A DNA stretch of 64,000 nucleotides from UBA2638 sp046293135 (lineage in GTDB: Bacteria; Pseudomonadota; Alphaproteobacteria; Micavibrionales; Micavibrionaceae). Below the pieces are notes generated by a model. It saw only the letters and a list, made by a program, of their open reading frames with translations. It ran no database searches and was not told where the DNA came from. The DNA lies in contig JBKBPR010000002.1 of assembly GCA_046293135.1 (NCBI GenBank), forward strand, positions 1-64,000, written 5' to 3'. The translations under genes and the position numbers were made by a program. This document shows, one piece after another, positions 42,333 to 52,600 of this stretch. The stretch's first letter is position 1. Each line of letters begins with the position of its first letter.

Positions 42333-42504
42333 TATTCCCTCTTCTTTTTCATATAATATAAAGGGATATTGGTTAATACTTCGTTAACCTTTTTATGAAA
42401 TTTGCATATTTTCCGCGGCTTGTGAGATAATAATCATATAAGACTGCCCGCTGAGGAACAGACGGGCATACAATCAGAACGATGATAAGAGGACATTGCA
42501 AAAT

Positions 42505-42771
42505 ATGGCAGATTTGGAAATTCAACTGACAAAGAATTACAGATTAACCACCGCGAAAATTATCTATTACATGCCGGACTACGAAAAGCTGCTGCAAGAA
42601 TTTATCTGGCAGGACTATGACATTGCGCCGAAATATCCGAGCCTGACGCAATTTCTATCATTCTGGGAAAAAGAGATTGAAGGCAAGCTGCATTCGGTTT
42701 TTGTGGCCGGGCAGGAGCTTATTACTCCCGGAGATTATCGCTTTGCCGCCTGGCAAAAAACATTGCAGTAA
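42505..42771 (+). CDS. usg: Usg-family protein
   Basis: An 88-residue protein of the Usg family, small proteins of unknown biochemical role typical of alphaproteobacteria. LTKNYRLTTAKIIYYMPDYE and YPSLTQFLSFWEKEIEGKLHSV match it. The ATG at 42505 (MADLE) is preferred over TTG at 42496. It converges on the ferredoxin gene with 16 bases between. Confidence 0.85.
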   Translation: MADLEIQLTKNYRLTTAKIIYYMPDYEKLLQEFIWQDYDIAPKYPSLTQFLSFWEKEIEGKLHSVFVAGQELITPGDYRFAAWQKTLQ

Positions 42772-42787
42772 TATTCAGGGTCAAGCC

Positions 42788-43108
42788 TTACAAATCATCG
42801 GGATCATTGGCAAGACGCAAACGCAAACCGTCAAGCTCGGCACTCATAATAATTTGGCAAGATAGACGCGAATTATCCTGAACATCCATTGCCTCATCGA
42901 GCATATCTTCCTCTTCGCCGTTTTTGGGCGTTACCCGCGCCAACCAATCCGCATCGACATAAACATGACAGGTCGCACAAGCGCATGCACCGCCGCATTC
43001 GGCCTTGATCGGCAAGCCGTGATCGCGAATAATTTCCATCACGCGCCAACCCTCGATTGCATCAAGCTTATGCTCAACCCCAACCAAATCAGTGACGTAA
43101 ATATACAT
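42788..43108 (-). CDS. Adrenodoxin-type [2Fe-2S] ferredoxin
   Basis: A 106-residue electron carrier. The cluster ligands are C38, C44 and C47 in ECGGACACATCH and C84 in RLSCQI, the ISC/adrenodoxin spacing. Such ferredoxins donate electrons to iron-sulfur assembly, P450s or heme A synthesis. ctaA lies 1 kb away on the other strand. It follows a membrane protein gene by 14 bases. Confidence 0.93.
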   Translation of the reverse strand: MYIYVTDLVGVEHKLDAIEGWRVMEIIRDHGLPIKAECGGACACATCHVYVDADWLARVTPKNGEEEDMLDEAMDVQDNSRLSCQIIMSAELDGLRLRLANDPDDL

Positions 43109-43122
43109 TTTTCGCGCCGCCC

Positions 43123-43914
43123 TTATGCTTTATCGCTTTTGTCGGCTTGGCCTGACATGAGCTGATAAATTCCGTTCCCAACAGCAACCGTAGAAATAAT
43201 AACAATCGCCAATTCAATAACAGATTGAAACATAACAATCATATATCTGAAAATCTGTGAAGGCGATTCCGCTGTATGTCCTGTAATCAGGCCTAATATG
43301 TCACTTAAAACAATCGTTGCCAGCAAAGGCGGGAGTAGACACATAATCCAGACTGAAAGCGCATGAAAGGAAAAGGAAAAACCACGCACTCTGTGCAAAT
43401 ACTCTTTCACGCTATACCCCAAAACAACCGGAATATAAATCCACGCAATCCGCACCGCCCAGATCATGCCCACCAAAAGCCCTATAATAAGCAAAAAGGC
43501 CAAAAACGAGGTTTGGAACTCCTCTGACGGCTCACCCATCCCCATAATTATACCAACGACAAATGTAGAAAAGAGCTTGAGAAGCGTGTAAATGACTGCG
43601 CCTGCCTGAATATCACGCGCACGGATTTTATAATAAACCTCAGCCGCCGAGCCATAAGGCTTTTCCATGGGCTCATGTGAGAAAGTCGCCAGCCGTAAAA
43701 ACAGGCAAACCATATAACCTTCGAGCAAAGTCGCGGGGAGCAAAATAAGCCCCTGACGCAAAATATTACCCTCCAAGCCCAATGATAAAACAACAAAATA
43801 CGATATAATTTTCAAAAAAAGCGGGATCATGGCAAGTCGCACAAGCACATGACGACCCGCCCAAAAATGGAAATAGCCCTGTCTGGTGGCGTGCATGATG
43901 TCGAAACTGGCCAT
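43123..43914 (-). CDS. Integral membrane protein, unknown function
   Basis: A 263-residue protein with about five or six hydrophobic helices (near residues 25-45, 55-72, 105-122, 135-162, 190-212 and 228-248). A charged loop after the second helix contains YGSAAEVYYKIRARD. No enzyme motif is visible. It lies upstream of the ferredoxin gene and divergent from ctaA. Confidence 0.7.
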   Translation of the reverse strand: MASFDIMHATRQGYFHFWAGRHVLVRLAMIPLFLKIISYFVVLSLGLEGNILRQGLILLPATLLEGYMVCLFLRLATFSHEPMEKPYGSAAEVYYKIRARDIQAGAVIYTLLKLFSTFVVGIIMGMGEPSEEFQTSFLAFLLIIGLLVGMIWAVRIAWIYIPVVLGYSVKEYLHRVRGFSFSFHALSVWIMCLLPPLLATIVLSDILGLITGHTAESPSQIFRYMIVMFQSVIELAIVIISTVAVGNGIYQLMSGQADKSDKA

Positions 43915-44065
43915 AAATTTCTCAAAATCCGTAATTATTTGATGTTTTGTCCGAAATTATTCCGCTTAAAAATCCATGCGTAGACTAAATTGAAATAATG
44001 AGAAAGTCCACTGGCCAATCGAAAAACATCTTGTCGAATGTCGCGGGAAACTCTATTTATCTGGC

Positions 44066-45124
44066 ATGACATCATCACCTTTAAACACCGATATCAGCAA
44101 TCAATCAGAGCGACAAAGCAGGGCTCAGGTCGCAAACTGGCTGTTTTTCATGGCGGGGCTGGTTTTTGCGATGATTGTTGTCGGGGCAATTACACGGTTG
44201 ACGGAATCCGGTCTGTCGATGGTGGAATGGCGGGCGATTATCGACACGTTCCCGCCGATGAACGAAGCCGAATGGCAGCGCGAGTTCGAGCTTTACCAAG
44301 CCACACCCGAATATATTCATAAGAATTTCTGGATGAATCTGGACGATTTCAAAAAAATCTACTTCTGGGAATGGTTTCACCGCTTTATGGGGCGAATTAT
44401 CGGTGTTGCCTATGCTCTACCTTATATATATTTCCTCGCCCGCAAGAAAATTCCGAGCGGTTACGGCTGGCCGTTATTCGGCCTGCTTATACTAGGCGGG
44501 TTTCAGGGCTTTATGGGGTGGTACATGGTTGCCAGCGGCCTTGTTGATCGCCCAAGCGTCAGCCATTACCGCCTTGCCGCGCATCTTTCCATCGCCTTTG
44601 TCATTTTATGCTTGTTGGTGATTTGCGCGCTCTCGCTCAAGCAAGTCAAACGTGCGCCCATGCCGCAGCTTTACGCCCATGGCTGGGTCGCCCTCGGGTT
44701 TCTGGCCGTTACAATCTTCTGGGGGGCGTATGTCGCCGGCCTCAATGCGGGCCTGATTTACAATGAATTTCCTTTAATGGGCAGCGGCCTTATGCCGCCT
44801 GATATGTGGCATCTTGAGCCGCACTGGATCAATGTTTTTGAAAACCCTGCCGCCGTGCAGTTCACGCATCGTTGGCTGGCGATTGTAACCGCTCTGGTCT
44901 TGCTCTCGCTTTGGGCGCACAGCCTTAAACGCGGCCATAATGCGCCAGAGTTTCATATTTTAGCGTTTATAACGCTTCTACAGGTCGGGCTGGGCATTGC
45001 AACATTGCTCAGCGGGGTGAATATTGTTCTGGCAACGCTGCATCAGGCGGGAGCAGCATTATTGCTGCTAACCTTGAGCATATGCCTATACAAAGCAGCG
45101 CCTTTGCGGCGACAGGGCTCTTAA
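44066..45124 (+). CDS. ctaA: Heme A synthase (COX15/CtaA)
   Basis: A 352-residue, eight-helix membrane enzyme that oxidises the C8 methyl of heme O to give heme A for cytochrome aa3 oxidases. Signatures: VGAITRLTESGLSMVEWR near the N-terminus, FWEWFHRFMGRIIG (heme-ligating His), GFMGWYMVASGL, YRLAAHLS, AGLNAGLIYNEFPLM, VQFTHRWLA and LHQAGAALLLL with the second His set. The length and the NxxF/P motifs match the proteobacterial class. The start at 44066 gives a short polar N-terminus before the first helix. Confidence 0.96.
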   Translation: MTSSPLNTDISNQSERQSRAQVANWLFFMAGLVFAMIVVGAITRLTESGLSMVEWRAIIDTFPPMNEAEWQREFELYQATPEYIHKNFWMNLDDFKKIYFWEWFHRFMGRIIGVAYALPYIYFLARKKIPSGYGWPLFGLLILGGFQGFMGWYMVASGLVDRPSVSHYRLAAHLSIAFVILCLLVICALSLKQVKRAPMPQLYAHGWVALGFLAVTIFWGAYVAGLNAGLIYNEFPLMGSGLMPPDMWHLEPHWINVFENPAAVQFTHRWLAIVTALVLLSLWAHSLKRGHNAPEFHILAFITLLQVGLGIATLLSGVNIVLATLHQAGAALLLLTLSICLYKAAPLRRQGS

Positions 45125-45142
45125 AGCTAAAATCTTAGCAGC

Positions 45143-46327
45143 TTATTTTTTGCTAAAAAACGAGTCGATATCTTCACCCTCGCCTGAATCCTCAGATCCC
45201 GGTATCGGCGGCAAATCGCTTCCGCCGCGCGGCGTGATATCAGACGGAAGCATTTCGGACGGTTTGGGGTTTTCCGTTTCACTCACATGCTTGTCCAAAT
45301 CATCCAAAGATGGGACGCGCGGTTGAGGCGCGGGTGGAGCGGCTTCTTCATGAATTTCTGCGGTCTGTGTAGCTGATTGCTCTAAAGTGTCTGAGGCGTC
45401 TGAAGTATCTGAGCGTTCTGAGGACTCCAGAGGCTCTGCGATGGTTGAGGAAGCTGCTTTCGCCTCTTCACTTTGAACATTTTCCGAAGTAGGTGCAGAA
45501 CTCTCTAATGGAGCAGAATCTTTCGGGATATCTTCTGATACTGAAATCGGTGCAATGCCTGAAAATTCATCTTCTTCAACTTCATTGAGCCAGCTCAGAT
45601 CTTCTTCGGTCTCACCATCTTCATTTTTCAAATCATATTGAGGAGTCGATGCCCGATAAGAATGATCCACATGACCAATATTCTCTGTAATGACCTCAGG
45701 CGGGGAGGAAATTTCAGAATATGACGGGCGTTGTGTTGGTGATGCTTCCGAAGTAGAGGAGTGAGAATTTTCCGCAGACAAATCTGAGGCTCCCGCATCG
45801 TCATTTGCTCCACCCTCGTGAGTAGCAATAGAGCCATCAGCAGCGATCTGATCCGAGTTTTCAGCCTCTTCAGGCACATTCACATCGGCGATAGGGAAGT
45901 ATTTACTGACAAAACGTTCCGAGAAAATATATTCCGCAATTGGCCTTGAAATCTGTTTCATGATCTCGTCAAGGGCTTCCACTTGAAGACTGCCATAAAC
46001 AACAAGCTTTTGCTCCATGCCTTGAAAAATAGATAAAAGCTCTATGCGCTTCATATCTGCAGCGTCTTCAAGCTGCCTCCGCTGCTCACGCTCATCATCA
46101 TTTTGAACACCGTTACGGTCAAACTCCAACAATTTCGGATCAAATATATAGTCTACCGCCGCAGACCAACGCTCCCCGAAAGCGTGACGGGCGCTGTGGT
46201 TGTTATGGATGTAAAGACACTCCAAAGCCTCAAGAAAAGGTAATTTTTTTTCGCTGTAAAGCTCGCGCTCGGTTTCACTATGCGTTAAAGGCTTGGGAAT
46301 ACTGGATTGTTCTGACATATTTTGCAT
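45143..46327 (-). CDS. Acidic, largely disordered hypothetical protein
   Basis: A 394-residue protein. The first ~145 residues look folded and helical (PFLEALECLYIHNNHSARHAFGERW, then FSERFVSKYF). The rest is a low-complexity Glu/Ser/Pro/Ala chain with runs such as SSERSDTSDASD. There is no signal peptide or membrane helix. I do not recognise it. Such architecture suits a scaffold or polarity factor, but nothing proves this. It lies 100 bases downstream of the 1332-residue protein gene, same strand. The start may be the second Met (46318). Confidence 0.65.
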   Translation of the reverse strand: MQNMSEQSSIPKPLTHSETERELYSEKKLPFLEALECLYIHNNHSARHAFGERWSAAVDYIFDPKLLEFDRNGVQNDDEREQRRQLEDAADMKRIELLSIFQGMEQKLVVYGSLQVEALDEIMKQISRPIAEYIFSERFVSKYFPIADVNVPEEAENSDQIAADGSIATHEGGANDDAGASDLSAENSHSSTSEASPTQRPSYSEISSPPEVITENIGHVDHSYRASTPQYDLKNEDGETEEDLSWLNEVEEDEFSGIAPISVSEDIPKDSAPLESSAPTSENVQSEEAKAASSTIAEPLESSERSDTSDASDTLEQSATQTAEIHEEAAPPAPQPRVPSLDDLDKHVSETENPKPSEMLPSDITPRGGSDLPPIPGSEDSGEGEDIDSFFSKK

Positions 46328-46426
46328 GGCGGCTCATTTCACTATACGACATAAAGTGTAAAATTTTAATGCTCTAACATCAAGACAAAAGGCATTTCCC
46401 GAAGATATACCCCTGTTTATGATAGC

Positions 46427-49400
46427 TTAAGGGCAATTGGGTCGCAGTAACTGTGCATCACAGGTTGCATCTGGAGCGCGCGAATCGCAAATCGAAGTAA
46501 GGAAACTGTCAGGATTTGTAATCTCCTGCGCATTCTCCCGAAGCAATCTTCGGGTAATCGGCAAATCGCTTTCCGGCTCGGGTGCAGGGCGCGGGTTATC
46601 GGCCAATCCCTGACGAACAATATTACGCACAAATCCTTCATCGACACGCCAACGTCTCGGAACGACAAAACCCTGGTCGGGGCGTCCCGGAATGGCCTCA
46701 ACACCTTCTGGCGGATTTTGATTATATGCATTCATATTCCTTGCTACAAAACTCCAAATATTGGGTGTTTGAATAATAGTTTCATTCTCGTGGATATAAG
46801 TAATATTACGATTAGCCGCCAAAAACTCCGGCGATCCTTGCCCCGGATGCATTTGTTCCAACATAGACGGTAATCTCAACGGATTATAATCGAGGTCTTC
46901 CTTGGCAATCGCGATAGTGCGCACCTCACCGCCACGCATAAAGCTTACAAACACATGATCGCGCAATAATTCATGCTGAGGATTTTCCCCATTCCAAGTC
47001 ACGGGATCTAAACCATGGATGATGTAGGTTTGCTCTGCGTCGACATATCCACCAAAATTAAATGTGTCCGCAGGATTATAACCAAGAATTTCTTCAAGCA
47101 GAGCTTGTGAAGATATCTCTCGACCAAAGCTTACGCATCCATTTTCGAATGAAAAACCCGCAACGCTCTCCTCAAACTCAGCCAAAGCGGCGGCGCGGGC
47201 TTCGCCCTCAAGAACAGGAAGCGGCTCTTGCACTTCTGCCGGCTGCCGCATCGGCGGCGGTGCGCCCTCTTGCAGCCATGAGAAGAACCCGCTGAATTGG
47301 TCATGAATTTCAGGAACGCCAAGAGGGTACGCATCCACCTTCAAAAACAATCCGCTTGCATTCCATTCAACAAGCGAACTGCGCAAAGCGGCATATACAT
47401 CAGGGTCAGAAATATCCCTGACAACAGGATGGCGCGATGCATCAAAGACTTCTATATCTTGAATCTGGCCATTGATTTCTTGTTGAACCGTTGTTGTAGC
47501 AGGCTCAACCCATAGAATTTTACCGTTGACCTGATCAAAATATACAAAAGGATTTGATCTATCTTCTTCGGGCCGCGCCGCAATCAGGGCATTCAGCTCA
47601 TCGCTTATTTGCGCTGCTAAATTCGGATCATTTTGAATAGTGGTCGGATCATAAATATTCCCACCGACATTCATGCCTGAATACAAACCGAATGCCGCAA
47701 GCGTTTCATCTGCTCGCGCAGAGCCTTGTTCAGAGAGTCTCTGTGCCATTGTATATAAGATACGATCCGTAACACCTCCACTGTGAAAACGCCCTTGATA
47801 ATTTTCAAAAAGAAAACGATAGGCAGGATCTTGCAAAAACCTCTCCAGCGCGGCTTGTTTCGCCGCAGGATCAACTGCGAATGTCGTCATCGCAGCGTTT
47901 TCCGGCGTTACAAAATTTGGATCAAGCGGGATAATCTGAAGCAACTTGCTATCACGGTCAATCCCCATCACATAGGTTGTGCCGCCCATCGTTATAAAGC
48001 TGGGATTATACTCATCGGCGCGACGTGCATTGCGGTTATCGTGTAAATAACGCCCCATTGCGCTTTCGATCATGCGCGAATCCAGCCCGAAAGATTCGCC
48101 GATCACCTGTGTCGGAATATCGGAATCCGTTATCGCGGATATACCCGTCGCGCTGAGATAGCGCATTTCAATACCGTTTTCACCTTGCGTTACCAGAACA
48201 CGCTCGCCATGACGATCTTGAAGGATTAACGCACCATCAGCGGATTTTTCAGGTGCGGCATTATAGGCTTGCTCTAACATCGCGCGCGTTTCCGAAAGAC
48301 GCCTTTGTGTTTCCGCATTGGGCATTCCGCCCGCCAAAAGCTCATCCAGCAATGGCGCGTTCATCGCTTGAGCCAGTATCGCGGGGGATTGCGCTATTGC
48401 TCCGCCAAAACCTGCCAAACTCTGAGGAACGGCTACAGGCATATATCCAGGGTTTGTAATTGTGTTTCTTGGCCGCTCATTTAAGCCATGCGCCGCAATA
48501 AAATCTTCGGGCGCAGGAATAGAAGCTGCAAAGCCCATCGCTGCAATTTGCAGCTTCACGGCTGGATCATCGCTGCGGAACCCCTCCATGGCATCAATCC
48601 CTACCGAAACGGCGTGCCGTAAATATTGCTCCATCTGCGCGGCATGAGAGGCTCGGTATAAACTATGCCCCGTTACAACCATCTGATAGCGTTCGATCAT
48701 ACGCGCTGAGACTTCCTCTCTCAGATCGCCCGAACCACCATTGCGCGCTATAGCTTCCTGCGCTTCGGCATAGACGCTTTCAAATAGAATTGCAAAAGAT
48801 TGATCGCGGGTTTGCCCTATAGGGCTCATAGCGGCACGATCTTCGGAGCTCAATACAGCATCAGGCAAGAACCCGTCAAAACCATAGCCGTTCAATGTCC
48901 CGACAAGCGCGTTCATTGCCGCCATTTCAGCTTGCGGAATACGGCCAATCATAGATTGAATATAAGCGACATCAGATTGATACACAGCAGGCCTGACGAC
49001 AAGCCTATCCCGTGCTATATTTCCAGCGCCGTTTATATCCGGCACAAGTTCAGGGTTGCTATAAACATCAAGAGCACTCACCAGCCCTGCGGCCATAGTC
49101 CTATCGCCTTTGAAATATGTATCGGCCACAAGGCCGAGCTTATCAGGATCATTTAAAGCCTCGGAAAGCGCGCTGCGCAATTCAGGTGTATAAACCCCGC
49201 CATTACTGCCGTTAGAAATTCTGAGTAACAAAGCCACATCGATTAGAAAATTTTGAGTCGCCATGCGTGAGGACATTTCGAAGGCATTGTTATCACGCGC
49301 ACCCAAAACAGGGCTAACCATCAAACGCCCATGCCTGTCCATTGAACTCAATGCTGTTTCAAGAACCGCTTGCGCAGTCGTCACAGGATCAGGGGTTTGT

Positions 49401-50425
49401 ATTTGCGCCGCCTGCGCATCAGGCTGAACAATCAATCCCGTCCGCACCATCTCATCCATCACAGATTTGAATACAATATTTCGCTGAAGAATCTCTCGCT
49501 CGGCGTCGTCAAACCATTCAAGATTAGGCGCTCTCGCCTCGAGCTCTGCCAAACGCTCAGCTTGAGAAGCGATTCTTTGCGACAAATGTTCTTGAAAAGC
49601 AGCAGAATATTGTGAGTCACGGGGGGCGTAACCAATCGAGGTGTTATGCCGTTGCATAAACAAAATATATCGAGACAATGTGTCTTGCGCAGCGTCATCC
49701 GCCAGCAAATTCGAAAAATCAGATTCGGCAAATCTCTCCACAATCAGATTCAAATTTTCGTTTGCTGTTAAAAGACCCGTCAGAATTCCTGTCAACCTGT
49801 TACGATTTTCCTCTGATCCATTGGCTGGAAACGCATCCAATTCTTGCTGATGATATTGTATTTCATCCAGAATATAAGATTGGAAAAACGCGAGATCGGA
49901 TCTGATTGTTTGCTCTATCGCGCTCAATGCCGCGGGGCGTGCCGCCAGCAATTCCGACGCAACAGGCGGAACACTGAGCAATCGCTCATTATAAAGCATA
50001 TCCAAAGCCGCCAAAGTCGGCTCAATATCATTTTGAACAAAGTTTAAAAACAAATCAGGCGCACGAATAAATATCTCCGGCACATCCAATCGACGCAGTT
50101 CAGCACGCAGGCCATCAAGTCCATAGCTATCTCGAATTTGACGCAGCTGCGCTATATTTTCAGGTGAAAACTGCGCCCGCAAAGCAGCTCCGGTTTGCGG
50201 ATCATAAGCACCGGAAAGCGGACTGCCCGCTCTATTAAGTGCAACACTCACAGGCTCAATTCCACGAAGCGCCATCACAAAAGCTTGAATATCTTCAAAC
50301 AAGCCCTGTGGGATCTGGCCAAGCTCAAGGCGACCGTCAATGCCACCACCATAGCTGGTGGTGTAATCCCTCAGGAGCTCCTGAAGAAATTGTATAGATG
50401 CATTGATCGCGGCTTCATCCGCCAT
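46427..50425 (-). CDS. Very large hypothetical protein (1332 residues)
   Basis: I recognise no enzyme domain in this protein. It is soluble, acidic and Ala/Asp/Leu-rich, with long helical stretches in the first 350 residues (for example ERLAELEARAPNLEWFDDAEREIL) and more mixed sequence later. A segment near residue 70 (SGAYDPQTGAALRAQF) resembles the repeat of peptidoglycan-binding domains. There is no signal peptide or clear membrane helix. Cysteines occur only near the end (VSFGRE region and CDSR...CDAQ...NCP). Size, lack of relatives and a type IVB coupling complex elsewhere make a secreted effector conceivable; this is inference. Confidence 0.75.
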   Translation of the reverse strand: MADEAAINASIQFLQELLRDYTTSYGGGIDGRLELGQIPQGLFEDIQAFVMALRGIEPVSVALNRAGSPLSGAYDPQTGAALRAQFSPENIAQLRQIRDSYGLDGLRAELRRLDVPEIFIRAPDLFLNFVQNDIEPTLAALDMLYNERLLSVPPVASELLAARPAALSAIEQTIRSDLAFFQSYILDEIQYHQQELDAFPANGSEENRNRLTGILTGLLTANENLNLIVERFAESDFSNLLADDAAQDTLSRYILFMQRHNTSIGYAPRDSQYSAAFQEHLSQRIASQAERLAELEARAPNLEWFDDAEREILQRNIVFKSVMDEMVRTGLIVQPDAQAAQIQTPDPVTTAQAVLETALSSMDRHGRLMVSPVLGARDNNAFEMSSRMATQNFLIDVALLLRISNGSNGGVYTPELRSALSEALNDPDKLGLVADTYFKGDRTMAAGLVSALDVYSNPELVPDINGAGNIARDRLVVRPAVYQSDVAYIQSMIGRIPQAEMAAMNALVGTLNGYGFDGFLPDAVLSSEDRAAMSPIGQTRDQSFAILFESVYAEAQEAIARNGGSGDLREEVSARMIERYQMVVTGHSLYRASHAAQMEQYLRHAVSVGIDAMEGFRSDDPAVKLQIAAMGFAASIPAPEDFIAAHGLNERPRNTITNPGYMPVAVPQSLAGFGGAIAQSPAILAQAMNAPLLDELLAGGMPNAETQRRLSETRAMLEQAYNAAPEKSADGALILQDRHGERVLVTQGENGIEMRYLSATGISAITDSDIPTQVIGESFGLDSRMIESAMGRYLHDNRNARRADEYNPSFITMGGTTYVMGIDRDSKLLQIIPLDPNFVTPENAAMTTFAVDPAAKQAALERFLQDPAYRFLFENYQGRFHSGGVTDRILYTMAQRLSEQGSARADETLAAFGLYSGMNVGGNIYDPTTIQNDPNLAAQISDELNALIAARPEEDRSNPFVYFDQVNGKILWVEPATTTVQQEINGQIQDIEVFDASRHPVVRDISDPDVYAALRSSLVEWNASGLFLKVDAYPLGVPEIHDQFSGFFSWLQEGAPPPMRQPAEVQEPLPVLEGEARAAALAEFEESVAGFSFENGCVSFGREISSQALLEEILGYNPADTFNFGGYVDAEQTYIIHGLDPVTWNGENPQHELLRDHVFVSFMRGGEVRTIAIAKEDLDYNPLRLPSMLEQMHPGQGSPEFLAANRNITYIHENETIIQTPNIWSFVARNMNAYNQNPPEGVEAIPGRPDQGFVVPRRWRVDEGFVRNIVRQGLADNPRPAPEPESDLPITRRLLRENAQEITNPDSFLTSICDSRAPDATCDAQLLRPNCP

Positions 50426-50620
50426 GCTACGTCACACCCCTCAAAAAACACAGGCCATATCTGTGATTGCTCTCACACCGCCTGATCAAATTATGCTTCG
50501 GAATGCTTAGTATTCTCTTAAATATGCGCTAAATCCGAAATTTATATCATTATTATGTCTGAAAATAGCATATTTGAGGGAATTTTTCAAATTTCGCGGT
50601 AGTCTTCGAGACTCTCTAAA

Positions 50621-51685
50621 CTAGCCCTTCAACTCGCGTTTCAGCCGCTCATAAAGCTCCAGATAAGCCTGCACGGTCTTGGCTTCGGTAAACTCATTCA
50701 AAAATCGCTCATAGCCGCGCTGAACAAGGCTCTGGGCAAGGATTTTGTCACTCGCAAGGCGTGTGATCGCCGCCATCATCTGTTCTTGATTATCCACCTC
50801 CACCACCAGCGCGTCTTCTTCATGGCGGACATATTGGCGCGGCCCTTCGGAATTGGTGGTGATAAGCAGTATTTTCTGCGCCCAGGCCTGCATAAAAACA
50901 TTGCCGAACGGCTCAAAGCGTGACGGGAACACGCAAATATCGGCGGCGGCGAATAACTCCGCACGGTCACTGCGCCAGCCCAAAAGCTTGATGCGATCCC
51001 CGGCGCCAAGCTGAACGATCAGAGCCTCCAGCGCGGCGCGTTCAGGGCCTTCTCCGGCAATCCAGAGATAGATATCAGACATCTGCGCCACGGCCTGAAT
51101 GAGCATATCAAAGGCTTTGACCTGATGCAGCCGCCCTAGGGCAATCAGAAGTGTTTTATCCTGCGGAACGCCATACTCAGCGCGGCTTATCGGTGATATC
51201 ACAGGCTCTTCACGAGTGAAATTGTTGATATAGCTGGCGCGTGTCTGATCGACACCGCTTTTGAGCAAGTAATCGCGGATATCGGGCGTATTGGCAACGA
51301 AATAGTCGGTATTTTTATAGTATTTCAGATCGTAATAACCGCCGAGCCGCGAGATATGAGCATAGGGCTCAACCCCCATAGATGCCGACCAGCGGGGCGT
51401 TTTGACCGCTGCACGCGACATCCATGTTTGTACAATATCGGGGCGAAATTCACGGATAAGCTTACGGAGCTTCATGGAGGTAAAAATATCAAGCTTACCG
51501 CCAAAACTCAGCGTGGTGTAAGACAGCCCCGAATCCTGAAAAATTTTCTCACGCGCAAGATTGGGACGCATTACGATATGAAGATCATGCTCAGTCTTTC
51601 CAAGCGCCGTGCATAGTTCCACAAAAGCGGTTTCAGCCCCGCCATGCGCCCCGCCAGCCATAATTTGCATGATACGCATAGTCAA
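50621..51685 (-). CDS. Glycosyltransferase family 4
   Basis: A 354-residue GT-B fold enzyme of the GT4 type. The N-terminal MAGGAHGGAETAFVELCTALGK loop, the central start of the second domain (LLIALGRLHQVKAFDMLIQA), WIAGEGPERAALEAL and the C-terminal nucleotide-sugar motif VFPSRFEPFGNVFMQAWA (ExFGxxxxEA-like) are typical. It would transfer a sugar during lipopolysaccharide or capsule synthesis. No other glycan genes lie nearby, so the acceptor is unknown. Confidence 0.9.
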   Translation of the reverse strand: MTMRIMQIMAGGAHGGAETAFVELCTALGKTEHDLHIVMRPNLAREKIFQDSGLSYTTLSFGGKLDIFTSMKLRKLIREFRPDIVQTWMSRAAVKTPRWSASMGVEPYAHISRLGGYYDLKYYKNTDYFVANTPDIRDYLLKSGVDQTRASYINNFTREEPVISPISRAEYGVPQDKTLLIALGRLHQVKAFDMLIQAVAQMSDIYLWIAGEGPERAALEALIVQLGAGDRIKLLGWRSDRAELFAAADICVFPSRFEPFGNVFMQAWAQKILLITTNSEGPRQYVRHEEDALVVEVDNQEQMMAAITRLASDKILAQSLVQRGYERFLNEFTEAKTVQAYLELYERLKRELKG

Positions 51686-51709
51686 ATGGTCGCGCCAGCG
51701 GACTGCCCG

Positions 51710-52522
51710 TTATGGCGTGTCAGCACCGACATTCCTGTCATCTTCCAACGTTTCGTGAATAGCTTGGGGGACGCTAACCAATGTTGCCTCAAGAAGGTTA
51801 ACCATATTGGCTTGTGTTTCATCCATCTTGTTAAGCAAGTATTCACACGCCTCTAACGTTGTCACGGGGATACGTTCCATTTTGGCCATGGTTTCATCTC
51901 TTAGATCATCTGACATCTTCATAATCGAACGAATTTTTTCTTCCGGCGCATAGTCTTGGGCAATCGTCATATTATCAATGTTGCCCTTGGCGCTCTCAAT
52001 CTTTTCATTCACAGCCTCTTCCCACTGGGCGTAGCGCGCACGAATACGCTCTTCTATTTCAGGATTGCTCTCGCTACATTTATTAACAGCACCACTGACA
52101 TCTTCACGAACACGCTTAACCGTAGAAATCAAATTATGATTGTTATAAATCATATAAAAATGAGCGCGGCTTGGAGGATCAAGAGACTCCGTTAAATCTT
52201 TTATGTCATCGGTCAACTTACGTAGAAGCTGACTTTGTGATTTCATTTCCTCCGCTTGCGCTTTGGCTTTTGCATCTTTTTCTTCCTTGGCAGCTTTGGC
52301 AGCGGCTTCTTCGTCAGTTTCCTGCTGCTCAATCTCTACCTGCTCCCCTTCTGGTTGCCCAATCTCCACCTGTTCGGTCTCAACCTGCTCGCTTTCTTCA
52401 TTGGGTGATACGGCCTCCTCCGATTCTAAAACCGCTGTATCTTCGGCAAAAGCAGACGACATCGGCATATTTAAAGTGAGCGTGAAAACAAGTGCAAAAC
52501 AGAAGACAAAGCGCATAATCAT
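51710..52522 (-). CDS. Secreted Glu/Gln-rich coiled-coil protein
   Basis: A 270-residue protein with a signal peptide (about 1-27, ending AFA). The mature N-terminus is a run of EQVE-type repeats (VETEQVEIGQPEGEQVEIEQQ), then an Ala/Lys/Glu helix, then a mainly helical domain to the end. I do not recognise it. It lies 24 bases upstream of the glycosyltransferase gene on the same strand. The probable small RNA at 52571-52683 ends 48 bases before its ATG and could be its leader. Confidence 0.7.
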   Translation of the reverse strand: MIMRFVFCFALVFTLTLNMPMSSAFAEDTAVLESEEAVSPNEESEQVETEQVEIGQPEGEQVEIEQQETDEEAAAKAAKEEKDAKAKAQAEEMKSQSQLLRKLTDDIKDLTESLDPPSRAHFYMIYNNHNLISTVKRVREDVSGAVNKCSESNPEIEERIRARYAQWEEAVNEKIESAKGNIDNMTIAQDYAPEEKIRSIMKMSDDLRDETMAKMERIPVTTLEACEYLLNKMDETQANMVNLLEATLVSVPQAIHETLEDDRNVGADTP

Positions 52523-52570
52523 GATGAATACCTTATTATTAAAGTAAATTTACTATCCCATATATCTAGC

Positions 52571-52600
52571 AAAAAAAAAGCCGCCAGGAAACCCTGGCGG
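52571..52600 (-). terminator. Strong intrinsic terminator on the minus strand
   Basis: CCGCCAGG (52581-52588) pairs with CCTGGCGG (52593-52600) around a 4-base loop, followed on the minus strand by GC and nine T. No protein gene ends here. Confidence 0.88.
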
